36,450 nt of DNA from Nemertoderma westbladi. Its lineage: Eukaryota; Xenacoelomorpha; Nemertodermatida; Nemertodermatidae. The stretch covers positions 1-36,450 of the forward strand of contig JAUCBJ010004981.1 in NCBI GenBank assembly GCA_032718475.1. Direction: 5' to 3'. Of the stretch, positions 1 to 11,085 are shown piece by piece (position 1 is the first letter of the stretch; each line of letters starts with the position of its first letter). The notes under the pieces are model-generated. The model made no database searches. It saw nothing but the letters and a program-made list of their open reading frames with translations, and was not told where the DNA came from. A program made the position numbers and the translations under genes.

Positions 1-235
1 AAAGTTAGGGAATATGACTGTAGGGTGTGAGATCAAGTTGTTTTAGCATAATAATATTTTAAGATTTCAAAAAGTGACAACTTATATGATCAATCACTAA
101 AAATTTATTTTTTTATTATTAGTGCATTAATTCTAGAATATCGTTTATTTGAAAAAGATAGAGAGAGCTATCGAAAGCTAATAATAAAAAATAAGTGTCC
201 CAAACCTATCATCTGATACTGGTTAACTGATTTCT
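1..235. other. AT-rich non-coding sequence
   Basis: No coding potential or recognisable element is visible in this stretch. A short phrase near 160-180 resembles part of the interspersed repeat seen at 7838-8232, but the match is too short to call. Confidence 0.4.
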
Positions 236-590
236 GCAGCTGTTGTTGATGCTTTAGAAGATTGGGGAGTTTCAGATCAGGTTCAGGCAATGTCTTTTAA
301 TACCACTGCTGTTAATACTGGGGGAAACGGTGGAGCATGTGTAATGATTCAGGAGAAGCTTGGCCGTAATCTTCATAATTTAGCTTGCCAACACCATATC
401 CTAGAAATTTTGGTAGAGAAGGTATTTATCGAATGCCTTGGCCCATCTACAGGTCCCAACATACTCCGTTCAAATGGTTTAAGCAACACTGGAGTTATAT
501 TGCTACTGATGAGTTTAATGCAATGGATAATGAGTTTATTCAAAAGGAAATGCCTGTTGATTGGCACACTGATGTTATCAAGTATTTAAC
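236..590 (+). pseudogene. Transposase-like fragment, possibly hAT-related
   Basis: The plus strand encodes a stretch with the features DTT/NTTA-x-NTG, NGAC, LGR and a LACQHHI-x-E block. This resembles a widespread invertebrate transposase-like family in which a C-x2-HH motif follows a DTTxSNTG motif, similar to the DDE core layout of hAT transposases. The reading frame is broken near 465: the sequence up to the GPSTGP motif is in one frame, and the continuation (FKWFKQHWSYI and onward to DVIKYL) is in another, so at least one indel separates them. Both ends are missing, and at 591 it runs straight into an inverted LINE fragment. It is a relic, not a working gene. Assignment to hAT specifically is from memory of the family pattern and is uncertain. 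Confidence 0.5.
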
Positions 591-981
591 TACTACTAGG
601 ATCGGCATGCTGCATTACAGCTGCATTTTTAAGAATGCTGTGCCGGCTTGTCGACAACATTGCGCAGCCACAACTCCCTATCACCCATGACATTTGCTAG
701 ATCATCCGCATTTTCAAGGCCAGTGTCGTTTAAATGCGTCTGAAGAAAGTCATGGGCTGTCCACCATTATTATTCACTCAATGAGGCTGCCAAAGCACAA
801 GATTATGTACTGGCTGGTCCTCACGGTAAAAGCAATGTCCTGCAAAGCGGAGGCGATTTTGTTCTAGTGTCAAGCTTGGGGGAACCAATGAGACTCCTCC
901 AATGTTATATAGTGTCTGGTTGGAGATGTGTGCATTGTACTTGACACAATGAACCCGGCGTAGCATTCTTGTGAATGTGCC
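591..981 (-). mobile_element. LINE 3' fragment, inverted relative to 5908-6294
   Basis: The minus strand of this block closely matches the plus strand at 5908-6294, the C-terminal tail of the LINE downstream. Both encode the peptide beginning MLRRVHCVKYNAHISNQTLY. The match starts at 591 (the TACTACTAGG junction) and stops at 981, so the fragment is truncated at both ends. Several frameshifts interrupt the coding frame after the first 60 or so residues. It abuts the transposase-like relic at 236-590. Confidence 0.8.
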
Positions 982-1088
982 TTGTAAAATTATGCATTAT
1001 ATGCATTCTGTTCTATCTAACTATAACAGCTATTTTTTTCATGTTGCGAATAATAATAATGATAATTATATATGATAATATATTTTAG

Positions 1089-1250
1089 GTGATGGCATAT
1101 GGGGCGAATGGGGAAAATGGGACAACGATGTACAAAGTGAGTGCACCGACAATCAAAACGTAATCGCGAAAAGAACATGTGATACACCACAAAGGCCCAT
1201 GGGAGTGACTTCTTGTATTGGCAGTAACAAACGTTGCGAGGTGGATCCAG
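1089..1250 (+). CDS. Thrombospondin type 1-like exon of the F-type lectin gene
   Basis: This internal exon encodes about 54 residues with WGEWGKW near the start, then SEC, KRTC, a PQRPMG turn, SCIG and a final KRC. This is the tryptophan and cysteine spacing of a thrombospondin type 1 repeat, with some cysteines missing. The acceptor is TATTTTAG before 1089 and the donor is CCAG followed by GTTAGA at 1251. The exon is 162 nt and begins and ends in phase 1, the symmetric phase typical of shuffled extracellular domains. Its last base completes a glycine codon with the first two bases of the lectin exon at 6681, which is strong evidence that the two belong to one transcript. Earlier exons, including any signal peptide, lie left of the window. 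The protein is probably secreted or extracellular. Confidence 0.65.
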
Positions 1251-2148
1251 GTTAGATTCAATACAGACCTTATTAAATGACCTTCAGTAATACTAATAAT
1301 AAATAAACTGGATTGAAAGTTATGAAGAAGACTGTTACAAACTATGTCAATATAAAACCGAAAATACATCAAATTACAGCTAACACTGTTCTTCAAATAA
1401 CCCCATACCTCATATTATTATAGATAAAATTATTTAATCATTGTGTAGAAACAATCACTAGTACTGTACTCACTGTACTAAGGTCGATGAGAACCACACT
1501 ATTTGGAATAACATATTATTATGCCAAATATTTTGATAACAATTAAACATTTGAATTTATTATGTGCCACACAATGCTAGCACTGTCTATTACTACGAGT
1601 ATTACTATGGCATTTGGTAATCTAAACTTACCAACGGTTGTTCATATCAGATATAGTTCTATTAATAGTTTATTTAAAATAATTGACTCATCTGATAATT
1701 CTATAGTTAGGACTATTCGTAATATGTAAGTAAGAAATACTTACTGCTGCTGAATAGAGTTGCCTCTTAGTGTCTTCAGGTCCTTCTAGGACTGTATATA
1801 TACTGTATTTATATGTAACAAAACATATACAAAAACAATTAAATTTCTGTAACTAAATGTATTAGTTCTAGAACAAAATTTATTTGTAAATATAATACTA
1901 ACATGGACACTCACAAAATAGCTAGCTTCTACCTTTTATGATAGAGCTACTACCTCATAATCATCCATTACGGCCACGAATTTGAACAATTCTTTGGCCA
2001 TTTTTGCGAAATTTTGCAAACTTTATTAATATTATTTATTAATACTTATTATAGGTAGAACTACGGAAACATCAAAATTTCTGGAAGGCCTAAACAAATA
2101 CATGATGGACGTCTAGAATATTATTTTATACCATCCGGACCATGAACA
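1251..2148. other. Intron sequence, no feature recognised
   Basis: This is AT-rich sequence after the donor at 1251. I see no exon, transposase or repeat in it until the foldback element begins near 2149. Confidence 0.5.
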
Positions 2149-3053
2149 TATATATATACACCATACGGACCCCCACCTCCCCCCCCCCCCCCCACCCCCC
2201 CAAATTTTTCTACAAATCTTTATCATATTGTTTGAAATTTGAAACACAACTAGTTCAACTCACCGTGGTTGTTACAATGAAGCCGGAATTTTCTATTTCG
2301 CCTTTAAATTTTATTGATAAGCGTTTTAAAAAAGTGTCTTTTGCGAAATCCCACCCTCTGTATCATTGCCATTCTTCACTTTAGTCGTAATTTTTTCACA
2401 TCAATAATAGAAAGCTTGCGTTGAAAGGATTCCAAATATGTAGCAATATCTGAATTTCGTTGAGAAACAGCTGAGAAATAGGCATTCAAAGATTGCAAGA
2501 ATTATTGTTCACTGCAGGCCATTTATTCCTTTTAATAAATACACAATATTCTAGAACGTGTTATTTATTTTATGAGTTGGTATACAACAGCGGTATGCCT
2601 ATACAATATCTATATTGCCTTGCTAATCATACATAAACAAATTGTTCCAGAATATTGTGTATTTATTAAATAGAATAAATGGCCTGCAGTGAACAATAAT
2701 TCTTGCAATCTTTGAATGCCTATTTCTCAGCTGTTTCTCAACGAAATTCAGACATTGTTACATATTTGGAATCCTTGCAACGCAAGCGTTCTATTGATGT
2801 GAAGAAATTACGACTAAAGTGAAGAATGGCAATGATACAGAGGGTGCGATTTCGCAAAAGACACTTTTTTAAAACGCTTATAAATAAAATTTAAAGGTAA
2901 AATCGAAAATTCCGGCTTCATGGTAACAACCACGGTGAGTTGAACTAATTGTGTTTCAAATTTCAAACAATATGATAAAGATTTGTAGAAAAATTTTGGG
3001 TTGGGGTCCGTGTCATCAGAAAATGACACTATATTACGGGTCATGGTGTATAT
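2149..3053. repeat. Foldback (palindromic) element, about 0.9 kb
   Basis: The left arm (about 2149-2557) is repeated as its reverse complement in the right arm (about 2644-3053), separated by an 86-bp loop. Both arms contain the same stretch running from a TACACCAT end, through an AAATTTTTCTACAAATC block and the TTCACTTTAGTCGTAA block, to the TTTAATAAATACACAATATTC end at the loop. The short ORFs in each arm are mirror images of one another. The left arm carries a poly-C tract near 2173-2188 and lacks about 35 bp that the right arm keeps near 3015-3045. No transposase is inside, so it is probably a non-autonomous foldback or MITE-like element, or an inverted duplication. Identity between arms looks high. 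Confidence 0.8.
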
Positions 3054-3145
3054 AAATAGCATTCAATAATTCTGCGAAAAATATTAATACTAATAATGTC
3101 ATAGTGATATATACTATAGAACATGTTAGCTATTTTAATACTACT

Positions 3146-5055
3146 TCAAATAATATTATAATATTCAAATAATAATTTTAATGCTACTTCAAATAGTTCT
3201 GTGTCACCTTCAACAGTAGGCACAAATGTTGTCGAACCATTGCATACTGATCTGATTGCTGCAATAATTTCATCAGGAATCCCGTATAATGAAAGTATGC
3301 TGAACATATGTGAGCGAGAGACTGAATCAAAGGCCTTGAAGAAGTCAACAAAGATAACAGCCAGATTTCTGTCTTTCTTTTTTGAGAACTCTTCAATTAT
3401 CCTTCTAAGTGCCAAAATGGGCTCCATGGTGCCACGACCTTTACGGAACCCATTCTGATTTCCATGGGACAGTCTCTCATAAAATTCTATTGTATAGCTT
3501 TGCAGCAATCGAGATCAATGAAATTCGCCGAAAAGAACCATAGAGTGTTAGGTTGCCCTTCTTGGGAACTGGCACCAACTTATTTGTTTTCATTTCTTGT
3601 GGGACTCTTGTTGTTCGGTACATGTCTACTATGATGGGATAGATGAGCTTTAAACACTCAGGTATTTTAAAGACCTCAGGGGGAACACCATCTACTCCAC
3701 TGGCACGATTGGTCTTAATGCTCTTTGCAGCAGCCTTCACTTCTGCAAAGGAGATATCGCCAATGGGAATGTCTGGGAGTACAGACTCAGACACTTTTAC
3801 TTCTATAAAGTTATCAGGCAATACCCTGTCATTATTGAGGAGTTTTTCAAAGTGGGCTTTCCAACCATTGAGGCGATCGGCTGGTGAATCAGCCTTAACC
3901 TTGGTGGTTGGTTGGCTTTTCCGCCCAGTAAGCAGATTGATCGATTTCCATGCCTGGGATGATTGCCTGCTGTCGTCAGCATCATTGATGGCATCAACCT
4001 GTTGGTTTATTAGCTCCTGTAGATTAGCAGAGTACTGCCTGTTCAGGGACCTAGATGCAGCCTTAACTGCATTCTTGGCCGCTGTAGTCTGTTTGAGTCG
4101 GGACTCTTTCTGCGCCTTATGGAGGTCATTTCGGCACTTCTGAATTTTGTTGTCAGTCCAGGGGGCCCTTTTCCTCTTTCGAGGGTATACAGGAACTGTT
4201 TCTGCAGCTGCTAACTTAACTGCTTCTGTGAAGGCAGTATAGCCCTCACAGTGATCTGCCGCCTCAGAGGCAAGAGCATCATACCTGTTGCTCAGCTGTA
4301 GTGTGAAACTGGATCTCACACTTGGCTGTTGCAACAGAGAGGACCAGTCATGCCGCGGCAAGGCAGATTTCGTTGTTCTGCTAGCACGCAGACTAAGTCT
4401 TACCTTAGCCACAATAAATACGGTGGTGATCACTGGAGAAGGGTCGAAGTGCATTCCAGTCTTGTATAGAGCTCCTGTATTTCTGGTAAAACAGAATATG
4501 GTCTATCTGGGACTTGTGACCACTGGGTCCACTATGAGTCCATAGCTTTCCAGTTCGCTTCTTGAACTGGATTCCACCCGAAAACAATCCATTTCCAGAG
4601 ATGAAATCCTGAAGATGGACGGAATTTCGGTTAACACTATTGCTATAGACCCAGGGTGATATAGGTGATTGATGCAGACTTGCATTAAAGTCTCCCAGGA
4701 ATGCTAAGAATGCATGCTGATCCACTCCATCAGTGGCTGCTTGTAGATTGTGGTAGAAATGTTCCACCTTCTCTACAGGGGCAACACTAGTTGGAGAGTA
4801 GCACACAATCAGAACCACCTTAGGAAACTTCTTAGCCAGTCTTCCAGAACATGAGAGGTGGCAACGGATGATGCAGTTAGAGATTTGGTCTATTTTGTCC
4901 AATGCTGCATGTGCAGTTGGATTCATCAATAGACCAATTACACCATTGCCACAATCATCTGCTGATGGGAGGGCGAGTCCCCAACCACCCCCCATGTCCT
5001 TAATCAGAACCTCATCAATCTGTCCAGTCTGCATTCGATGTTCCTGAATACTCAC
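3146..5055 (-). mobile_element. APE-type LINE, 5' two-thirds, inverted segment
   Basis: Read on the minus strand from 5055 leftward, this encodes an apurinic endonuclease-like domain and the first part of a reverse transcriptase, the ORF2 of a non-LTR retrotransposon. The endonuclease shows FLGDFNASL, SQIDHILF and SSDHHRI, matching the GDFN, DxI and SDH catalytic blocks. The RT part shows ASGVDGVPPEVFK, LVPVPKKG, a RRISLIS block, NQNGFRKGRGT and VDFFKAFDSV. Frameshifts near 4420 and 3500 break it into three reading frames. The N-terminus and any ORF1 are absent or unrecognised. The matching RT 3' half lies on the opposite strand at 5222-6335, so the element is internally inverted. The clade (RTE, I or a relative) is uncertain. 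Confidence 0.85.
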
Positions 5056-5221
5056 TGTGCTAAGAGAAAGCTTAGGGTCTATAGGTCATGGCCTACAACT
5101 ATAATCGGCCTGCAGCATTGAAACTGCGCTTGAGATGCTACGTATTTGTGGGTCCTCACCTGGGTTGTAGCCAAGGAGCCACCCAAGCATATCGACTGGA
5201 ATCTGGGCTAGCAGAGGCAGA

Positions 5222-6335
5222 GAACAGATCCTTAGGGTTGTAGTGTTTCTCTCCAGTACGATGGTTCGACAACATTTGTGTCTACTGTTGACGGTGACAC
5301 AGAACCATTTGAAGTGTTATGGGGCGTCCTCCAAGGAGACACACTTGCACCATTCTTGTTCATTATTGTGGTTGACTATGTTCTACGCATGTCCTTAGAT
5401 CATCATAATGATGATGGGGTGATGATAACTCCACCTACTGGCTCCAGAAGTTGATGAAATCTTGCCAAGTACCTAACTGATCTAGACTTTGCTGATGACT
5501 TAGGAGTACTCTCAGAATCATTAGAGGGAGCCCAACGGCTCCTCGGCTCATTATAACATGCTGCTTCTAGTGTTGGTCTTTTTATTAACTCCAGAAAGAC
5601 CAAAATTTTGACAGTTAACTTTGAAAGTCCTCAGCAAGTCTCTGATCGGATGAGCATAAGCTCAAAGGATGGTATGCTTGAGCATGTGGACGACTTCTGT
5701 TACCTGGGATCATGGATCCAGAAGTCAGGTGAGTAATATGTAAGGGAAAGGCATGGGCAGCCTTAAAGAGGCTTTCCAGGATTTGGAAGTCACCGAGAAT
5801 TAATCGGAAACTTAAGGTCCGATTATTTAGAGCAGCAGTAGTTCCAGTACTCCTCTACGGGAGTCCATGCTGGGCTCTAACTGCTGAGGACACCAAATCT
5901 CTGGATGGCACATTCACAAGAATGCTACGCCGGGTTCATTGTGTCAAGTACAATGCACACATCTCCAACCAGACACTATATAACATTGGAGGTGTCTCAT
6001 TGGTTCCCTCAAGCTTGACACTAGAACAAAATCGCCTCCGCTTTGTAGGACATTGCTTTCACCATGAGGACCAGCCAGTGCATAATCTTGTACTTTGGCA
6101 GCCTCATGGTGTGAATAAGCATGGTGGACAGCCCATGACTTTCTTGAGACGCATCTTTAAGGACACTGGCCTTGAAGATGTGGATGATCTAGCAAATGTT
6201 ATGGGTGATAGGGAGTTGTGGCGGTGCAATTTTGTTGACCGGCACAGCATTCTTAAAAATGCAGCTGCAATGCAGCATGCCGATCCTAGTAGTAATTTCT
6301 CTCCCTGGAACATTGGAATTATGTGGAAGATCTGA
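5222..6335 (+). mobile_element. APE-type LINE, RT 3' half and C-terminal tail
   Basis: The plus strand continues the reverse transcriptase where the inverted segment stops. It carries GVLQGDTLAPFLFIIVVDY, then LDFADDLGVLS with the F/YADD catalytic box, then INSRKTKILTVNF, then the C-terminal tail beginning MLRRVHCVKY. The tail includes LRFVGHC, the DTGLEDVDDLA block and a final WRCNFVDRHS. About 57 bp (5261 to about 5320) overlap in content with the outer end of the inverted segment (about 3184-3243), with three differences visible. Several stops and frameshifts make it non-functional. A second, inverted copy of the tail is at 591-981. Confidence 0.85.
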
Positions 6336-6680
6336 GTATCTGCTGTATCAGTGTCAGTTGGTATTGTTTATTGTTTTGGTTAAAAAAAACCGATACTGTA
6401 ATCTGCTCCTTTCCCTTAAGTTAAATTAAATGAAGTTTTTAAAGCCACAAAACACATATTTGGTGAATTGCGCCATTAACTTCTCGAGGTACATCACAGG
6501 TTAGTTTTTGAAGCCTGTGTTTCGCTAATTACTACAGTATGATAACCTCTGAACAATTATTATCATAAAACAAGTTAGATGACTATATCACAATCAATAA
6601 ATTAATTGAATTATTATTAAATTATTGTTTCTTATGATTAATTTCATATGATAATATAATTATTTATTTTAAATATTCAG
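6336..6680. other. LINE tail and intron 3' end
   Basis: The LINE 3' untranslated remnant probably ends around 6430, after a GGTT-A-rich-AACC stretch. AT-rich intron follows, ending in the acceptor AAATATTCAG at 6671-6680. Confidence 0.5.
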
Positions 6681-6922
6681 GAAACATAGCCAGAGGAAAA
6701 CCAACAGGTCAAAGTAGTATATATACCCAATCGATACAGGTAAACCCATCAATGGCAGTCGATGGTAATACTAATGGTGATTGGGCGGCTGGCTCCTGTA
6801 CCGGTACAAACATCAATGCAGCAGAATGGTGGTGGGTTGATCTACAGGCGAATGTTGCTGTGGGACAGGTTCATTTCTACAATAGAGTTGATTGCTGCTG
6901 GGCGCGATCAGCTGGAGCCAGG
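6681..6922 (+). CDS. F-type lectin (fucolectin) domain, N-terminal exon
   Basis: The exon encodes the first half of an F-type lectin (fucolectin/tachylectin-4/pentraxin-1) domain: NIARGKPTGQSS, then AVDGNTNGDW, WWVDL, VHFYNRVDCCWAR and a terminal SAGAR. The family uses RxDx4(R/K) for fucose binding, and RVDCCWAR fits it exactly, including the vicinal cysteine pair. The family's histidine, normally 27 residues before the first arginine, is not seen: that position is glycine. The acceptor is AATATTCAG and the donor is AGG followed by GTATGA at 6923. The exon is 242 nt, starts in phase 1 to match the donor at 1250, and ends in phase 0 to match the acceptor at 23799. The product should be an extracellular carbohydrate-binding protein, though sugar binding is uncertain without the histidine. 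Confidence 0.85.
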
Positions 6923-7837
6923 GTATGATACTGAACCAGGGTATTCTAAACAACAGCCCTGGCAACCTACTAGAACAGTAGTGTTTACCGTAATGCAGTA
7001 CTATGCATTTTTAATGTTCATTCTTAAATAATAATAATGATAGTTTGATAAAATGTAGGTTAGATAGTTGCTGCTTAATTATCCGACACTTCCCTGGAAG
7101 TATCACCAAACAGGCATAAATAATTTAATCCCACCTGTTGTTGATTGGCTGACTGGCAGCTCATGCTCAGCCATGTATCATTTACTAGGCTGTTCATGGC
7201 GGTCTTCTTAATCATGTACGGTATAATTATTGTTTATGGTTGTCTGGTCTAATCACTGAAACATTGGCATACTTATTAGCCATTTGTGGTGGTCCCTAAC
7301 GTGCTACGTGAAGACCACTGCTTCAGTTTTTACTGTATGCTGTTAAAATTCTATATACTGTGTACAAATACTGCTATATTGTAAAAGGCGGGAAATTCAA
7401 ACAACAGCTGTACCGTTACTTTTGTTCATTGTGTCTTACTTATCTGTATATATAGAATAAAGGTTTTTGCATTCAGATTATTTCAGTTCAGCATTCACAC
7501 TGTCGTATCCTAACCCTCAGGTACTGATCCATTACACATTACACTAATTAATTAGCCTAATATTGTATTTACCCAGTAGAGTATATTAAGACCAAGGTGC
7601 ACATAGCTGGAAAGCTATAAACAATATTATAATAATGTACATTGTTTACTGCAGTTGAAAATACACCTGTCATTCTAGGCTTCCAGTTTTCTCTAGCACT
7701 CCTGCGAACATTAAGTTTTCTAGGCCTACATGTGTAAAATATTTTTGTAATTAATTTCATATGTTATTTGTAGATATTTATTTTACTACTACAGTTACTA
7801 CTACTTGGCATCTCACTGCTAATTAAGGTTCACCCAG
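6923..7837. other. Intron sequence with a weak LTR-like stretch
   Basis: This is the start of the long lectin intron. Around 7340-7520 a TATATATAG box is followed closely by an AATAAA signal and a CA-ending stretch, reminiscent of a solo LTR. I could not find matching ends or a target duplication. Nothing else is recognisable. Confidence 0.3.
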
Positions 7838-8232
7838 GCAGAGTTGGATAGTTCTGAAAGAGGACAATTATCGAAAGCTAACAAAAGCTACTGAAAGTAA
7901 TGCGAAAATTATCGAAAAGGTTAAAGCAGGGGCGAAAGCTATCCATCTACTGATAGGGGTCACATTTTGCACTTTCAAACTTCAGACATTCATAAACAAA
8001 TAAGATATGGGCTCTAATTCAAATATTTGCCGTTTAATTTGAAATAAACCTTTGCGAAACATACTACATTCACCGATGCAGTACACCAGTAAGGATTGTT
8101 GTAATACAATGCTAGACTAGGCTACTGCAGTAGCAGTACTGGGGCCCTCCCTACTCATGTACTCTGCTACCATCAGATTCAGTCCGGTTACTGTCTGACC
8201 GCATGGCGGCGCATTACTGCATTACAGCATTA
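7838..8232 (+). repeat. Interspersed repeat, copy 1 of 3
   Basis: This block is a diverged reverse-complement match to about 23100-23500 and 30290-30680. Shared landmarks, in this orientation, are GGATAGTTCTGAAAG, TAAGCTAACAAAAG or its variant, TCATAAACAAA with ATATGGGCT, and a GGCGGCGCATTAC-x-TGCATTACAGCATT end (GGGGGCGCATTACAGCATT in the other copies). No coding capacity is seen, so a SINE or MITE family is likely. The two other copies sit inside the duplicated lectin-exon blocks. Confidence 0.6.
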
Positions 8233-8287
8233 AGGACTGAAGGATGGCTTACAGTACAAACTGAGTACTGGTAAATTTTCCACCAAT

Positions 8288-11085
8288 ACTTAGTTATTGC
8301 CATGGTGGAAATTCCAGACGAGGTAGGACTGCAATATATGTGAGCGATTCTTTGAAAGTATCTGAATGTCCTGAGTTCCAGATTGTGGGACTCAAGAACT
8401 CAAAATGGGTTAAAATTTCCAGATCGGGATCCAAGTCCATTATTATTGGCTCAATTTACCGCACAGATGCTGTATCTCCAACCGATTACTTAACCCTATA
8501 TAACGCTACGCTCAACAGACTTACTGAAATAAACACAATAATTACTGGTGATATAAATATACAGAAGTATACCGAAGGAAAATAGATACTATAGCAAATA
8601 CAGAAGGATTATACTAATTTACTGAACTCCTTTGGATATATAAAAATTCTAAACCATCCAACTCGCGTTGATCCTAAGTTGATTTCTGCAACTCTTCTAG
8701 ACCACATAATTACAAACATTACTACTGCAGTTTCGAATGCTTTCAATTGCAAAATAGGTAACTGCGATCACCACTCGACTTTCATCATCCTTCAAAAATT
8801 TATTGTGTTTATAACAATCCAAAACCTCGAACATCTTATGACTTTTCAAAATTCGATGCTAAACGCTTTCTTCGGAATATTAATTCAACGTCCAATTGGA
8901 CTTACATGGACGAATCAATTCCTTTGCATTTAAAATTTGACCACTTTTACAAAGACTTTACGAAAATATGTACTGACAATTTACCTACTAAAATTTATAA
9001 CCACAAAAATCGACCGATTAAACCTTGGATTAGTGACAGCTTACTCAAATCCATTCACACAAAGGACAAACAAACTGTTCCTTCTAAAAAATAAAACCGA
9101 AACCAATCACTAATTGTTCACCTTTTACCGTAACTGACTAACATCAACTCTGAGAGCAGCTGAAAAAAATATTTTTTTTCAACAATTTGACAATAACTCA
9201 AACAATATTCGCAAAACATGGTTTATCATCAATTCTGTTTTACAAAAATGTTCATCGAGATCATCTCCAAAAAAACTAGTCATTAAAACTGATTCGGACA
9301 CAAAAATTATATCTGATCCTCGGGAGATCACTGATGCCTTTAATTCATATTTTGCAACAGTAGGTTCTAAACTGCAGAATACTTTACCTACCAGAAAGGA
9401 AACTTCACTGGTTGAACTACAGTATAGAATTCTTCACCTTAAATTAAATTCCAGTTCCAATGATCCTTTTCCTCCTAAACTCACTACAATAGCAGCTGAA
9501 CAGCTTTCTCCCCATTTATGTTACTTATTTAATATTTCAATCTCTGCTGGCTTCTTTCCCAACTCCTTAAAAATTACCAAAGTTATTCCTCGTTTCAAAT
9601 CGGATGACCCTTCTGACGCCAACAATTACCGTCCCATATCTCTCCTTCCCATTTTCAGCAAAATTCTAGAACAAATTTTAGACGAACAATTACAGTCTTA
9701 CCTTTACAAATACAACCTAATCACTAGCTCTCAATACGGCTTCCATCCCAAAACTTCCACTTCGCATGCGATAAAATTTCAATATGATTTCAATTGATTT
9801 CAATATGCGAAAAAATTTACACTATGCTCGACTCCTATCAGACAACTTGTGCAGCTTATATTGACCTTAAGAAGGCCTTCGACACTGTAGACCACAAGAT
9901 CCTTATAAAGAAACTTGATCCCTATGGTGTTAGAGGTATTCCTCTTAAACTAATTTCGAATTTTCTATCCAATCGGAACCAATTTGTTTCAATTGACGGC
10001 ATTAACTCTACTTTATTACCGATATCATGTGGTGTACCACAAGGATCTTGTCTCGCCCAAACACTCTTCCCCATATTTCCCCACCTTACTTAGCACACTT
10101 TTTGTCGACGACACAACTCCACTCAACTCCCATTCAAACATTGACCTCCTAGTCTCTACCACAAACAACGAACTTTCAAAACTCAATGACTGGCTAACTG
10201 ATAACAGACTACTCCTTAATTAAAAAAAACACGAATACACCATTTTTTCCAATATTACCACTACAAACAAAATCAACCATCCAATTAAAATCAATGATAC
10301 CGAAATTAAACAAACCGCACAAAATTATAACATACATAATATATAATAGACACAAAATAATACAAAATTACTGGGTATTTGGTTAGATGATAATATGCAA
10401 TGAAAACACATACTAAATACGTACTTAAGAAAATTATAAATCTACCAGTATCTTTTATAAACTTCAGCATATCTTTCCTTTTAACATCCTCCGAACTCTA
10501 CATTTTACACTAATTCATCTTTACAACAAGTACGGTATAATACTATGGGGTAGTTCCAACTCTTCTTTACTTAAACCACTGCGCACTTAAGTTAACAAAC
10601 TAATTCCTTGTATTACCTTTTGCTTTTCACACTACCGGGCTTCCTCATTACCCATATACAAACAACTTAAAATTCTACCACTCAATAAACTCTACGAACT
10701 TTCCATTGCTACTTTTATTCACAATATTCACTCAAAATTTATAAGTACCACTTCATTACTTAGTAAACTTTTCCAGAAATGATCCACAATTGACAACTAT
10801 TACACTCGCTCCTCCGCCCGTAGTGATTTTACCATTCCACTTTTTCACCTCGCTTCTTCTCAACGTTCCGTGAATTTTCGAGGGCCAAATAATCTGGAAC
10901 TCGGTGCCCCTCGAGATACGAACCAAAAAAAGTCATCCTTCATTCATAGCAGCATTTAATTTGAATTTAAATTTTGAATTGAATTTTAAGACTATGACTT
11001 TTCAACAAATTTATAGAAAAATGATCATCCTCAACATCATTAACCAACAATCAAAATAGTATTCGTGAAGCAATCCACCAGCACC
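8288..11085 (+). mobile_element. Decayed LINE, CR1/Jockey-like RT
   Basis: A degenerate non-LTR retrotransposon reads left to right through many frameshifts. The endonuclease part shows GRTAIYVSD near 8320, GDIN near 8560 and DHII followed by CDHHSTF at about 8700-8780. The RT part shows NNYRPISLLPIFSKILE near 9630, SQYGFHPKTST near 9735, YIDLKKAFDTVDH near 9860, CGVPQGS near 10030 and FVDDTT near 10100, where FVDD stands for the usual (F/Y)ADD box. An IWNSVPLEIR stretch near 10890 is typical of the C-terminal tail. The RT motif style points to CR1, L2 or Jockey-type elements. The 5' end is truncated within the endonuclease. The LTR element at 11086 begins just after its tail. Confidence 0.85.
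11081..11085. other. Target-site duplication, left copy (GCACC)
   Basis: GCACC immediately precedes the 5' LTR and also immediately follows the 3' LTR at 22755-22759. A 5-bp duplication is the length expected of BEL/Pao and several other LTR elements. Confidence 0.85.

Noticed and set aside
2142-2384. ORFs of 80 and 82 residues in the foldback arms
   Set aside because: They are mirror images created by the palindrome, interrupted by poly-C, and match nothing recognisable.
7283-7520. Solo LTR candidate with TATA-like box and AATAAA
   Set aside because: No matching ends, target duplication or second copy could be found, so it is mentioned only as a weak stretch.
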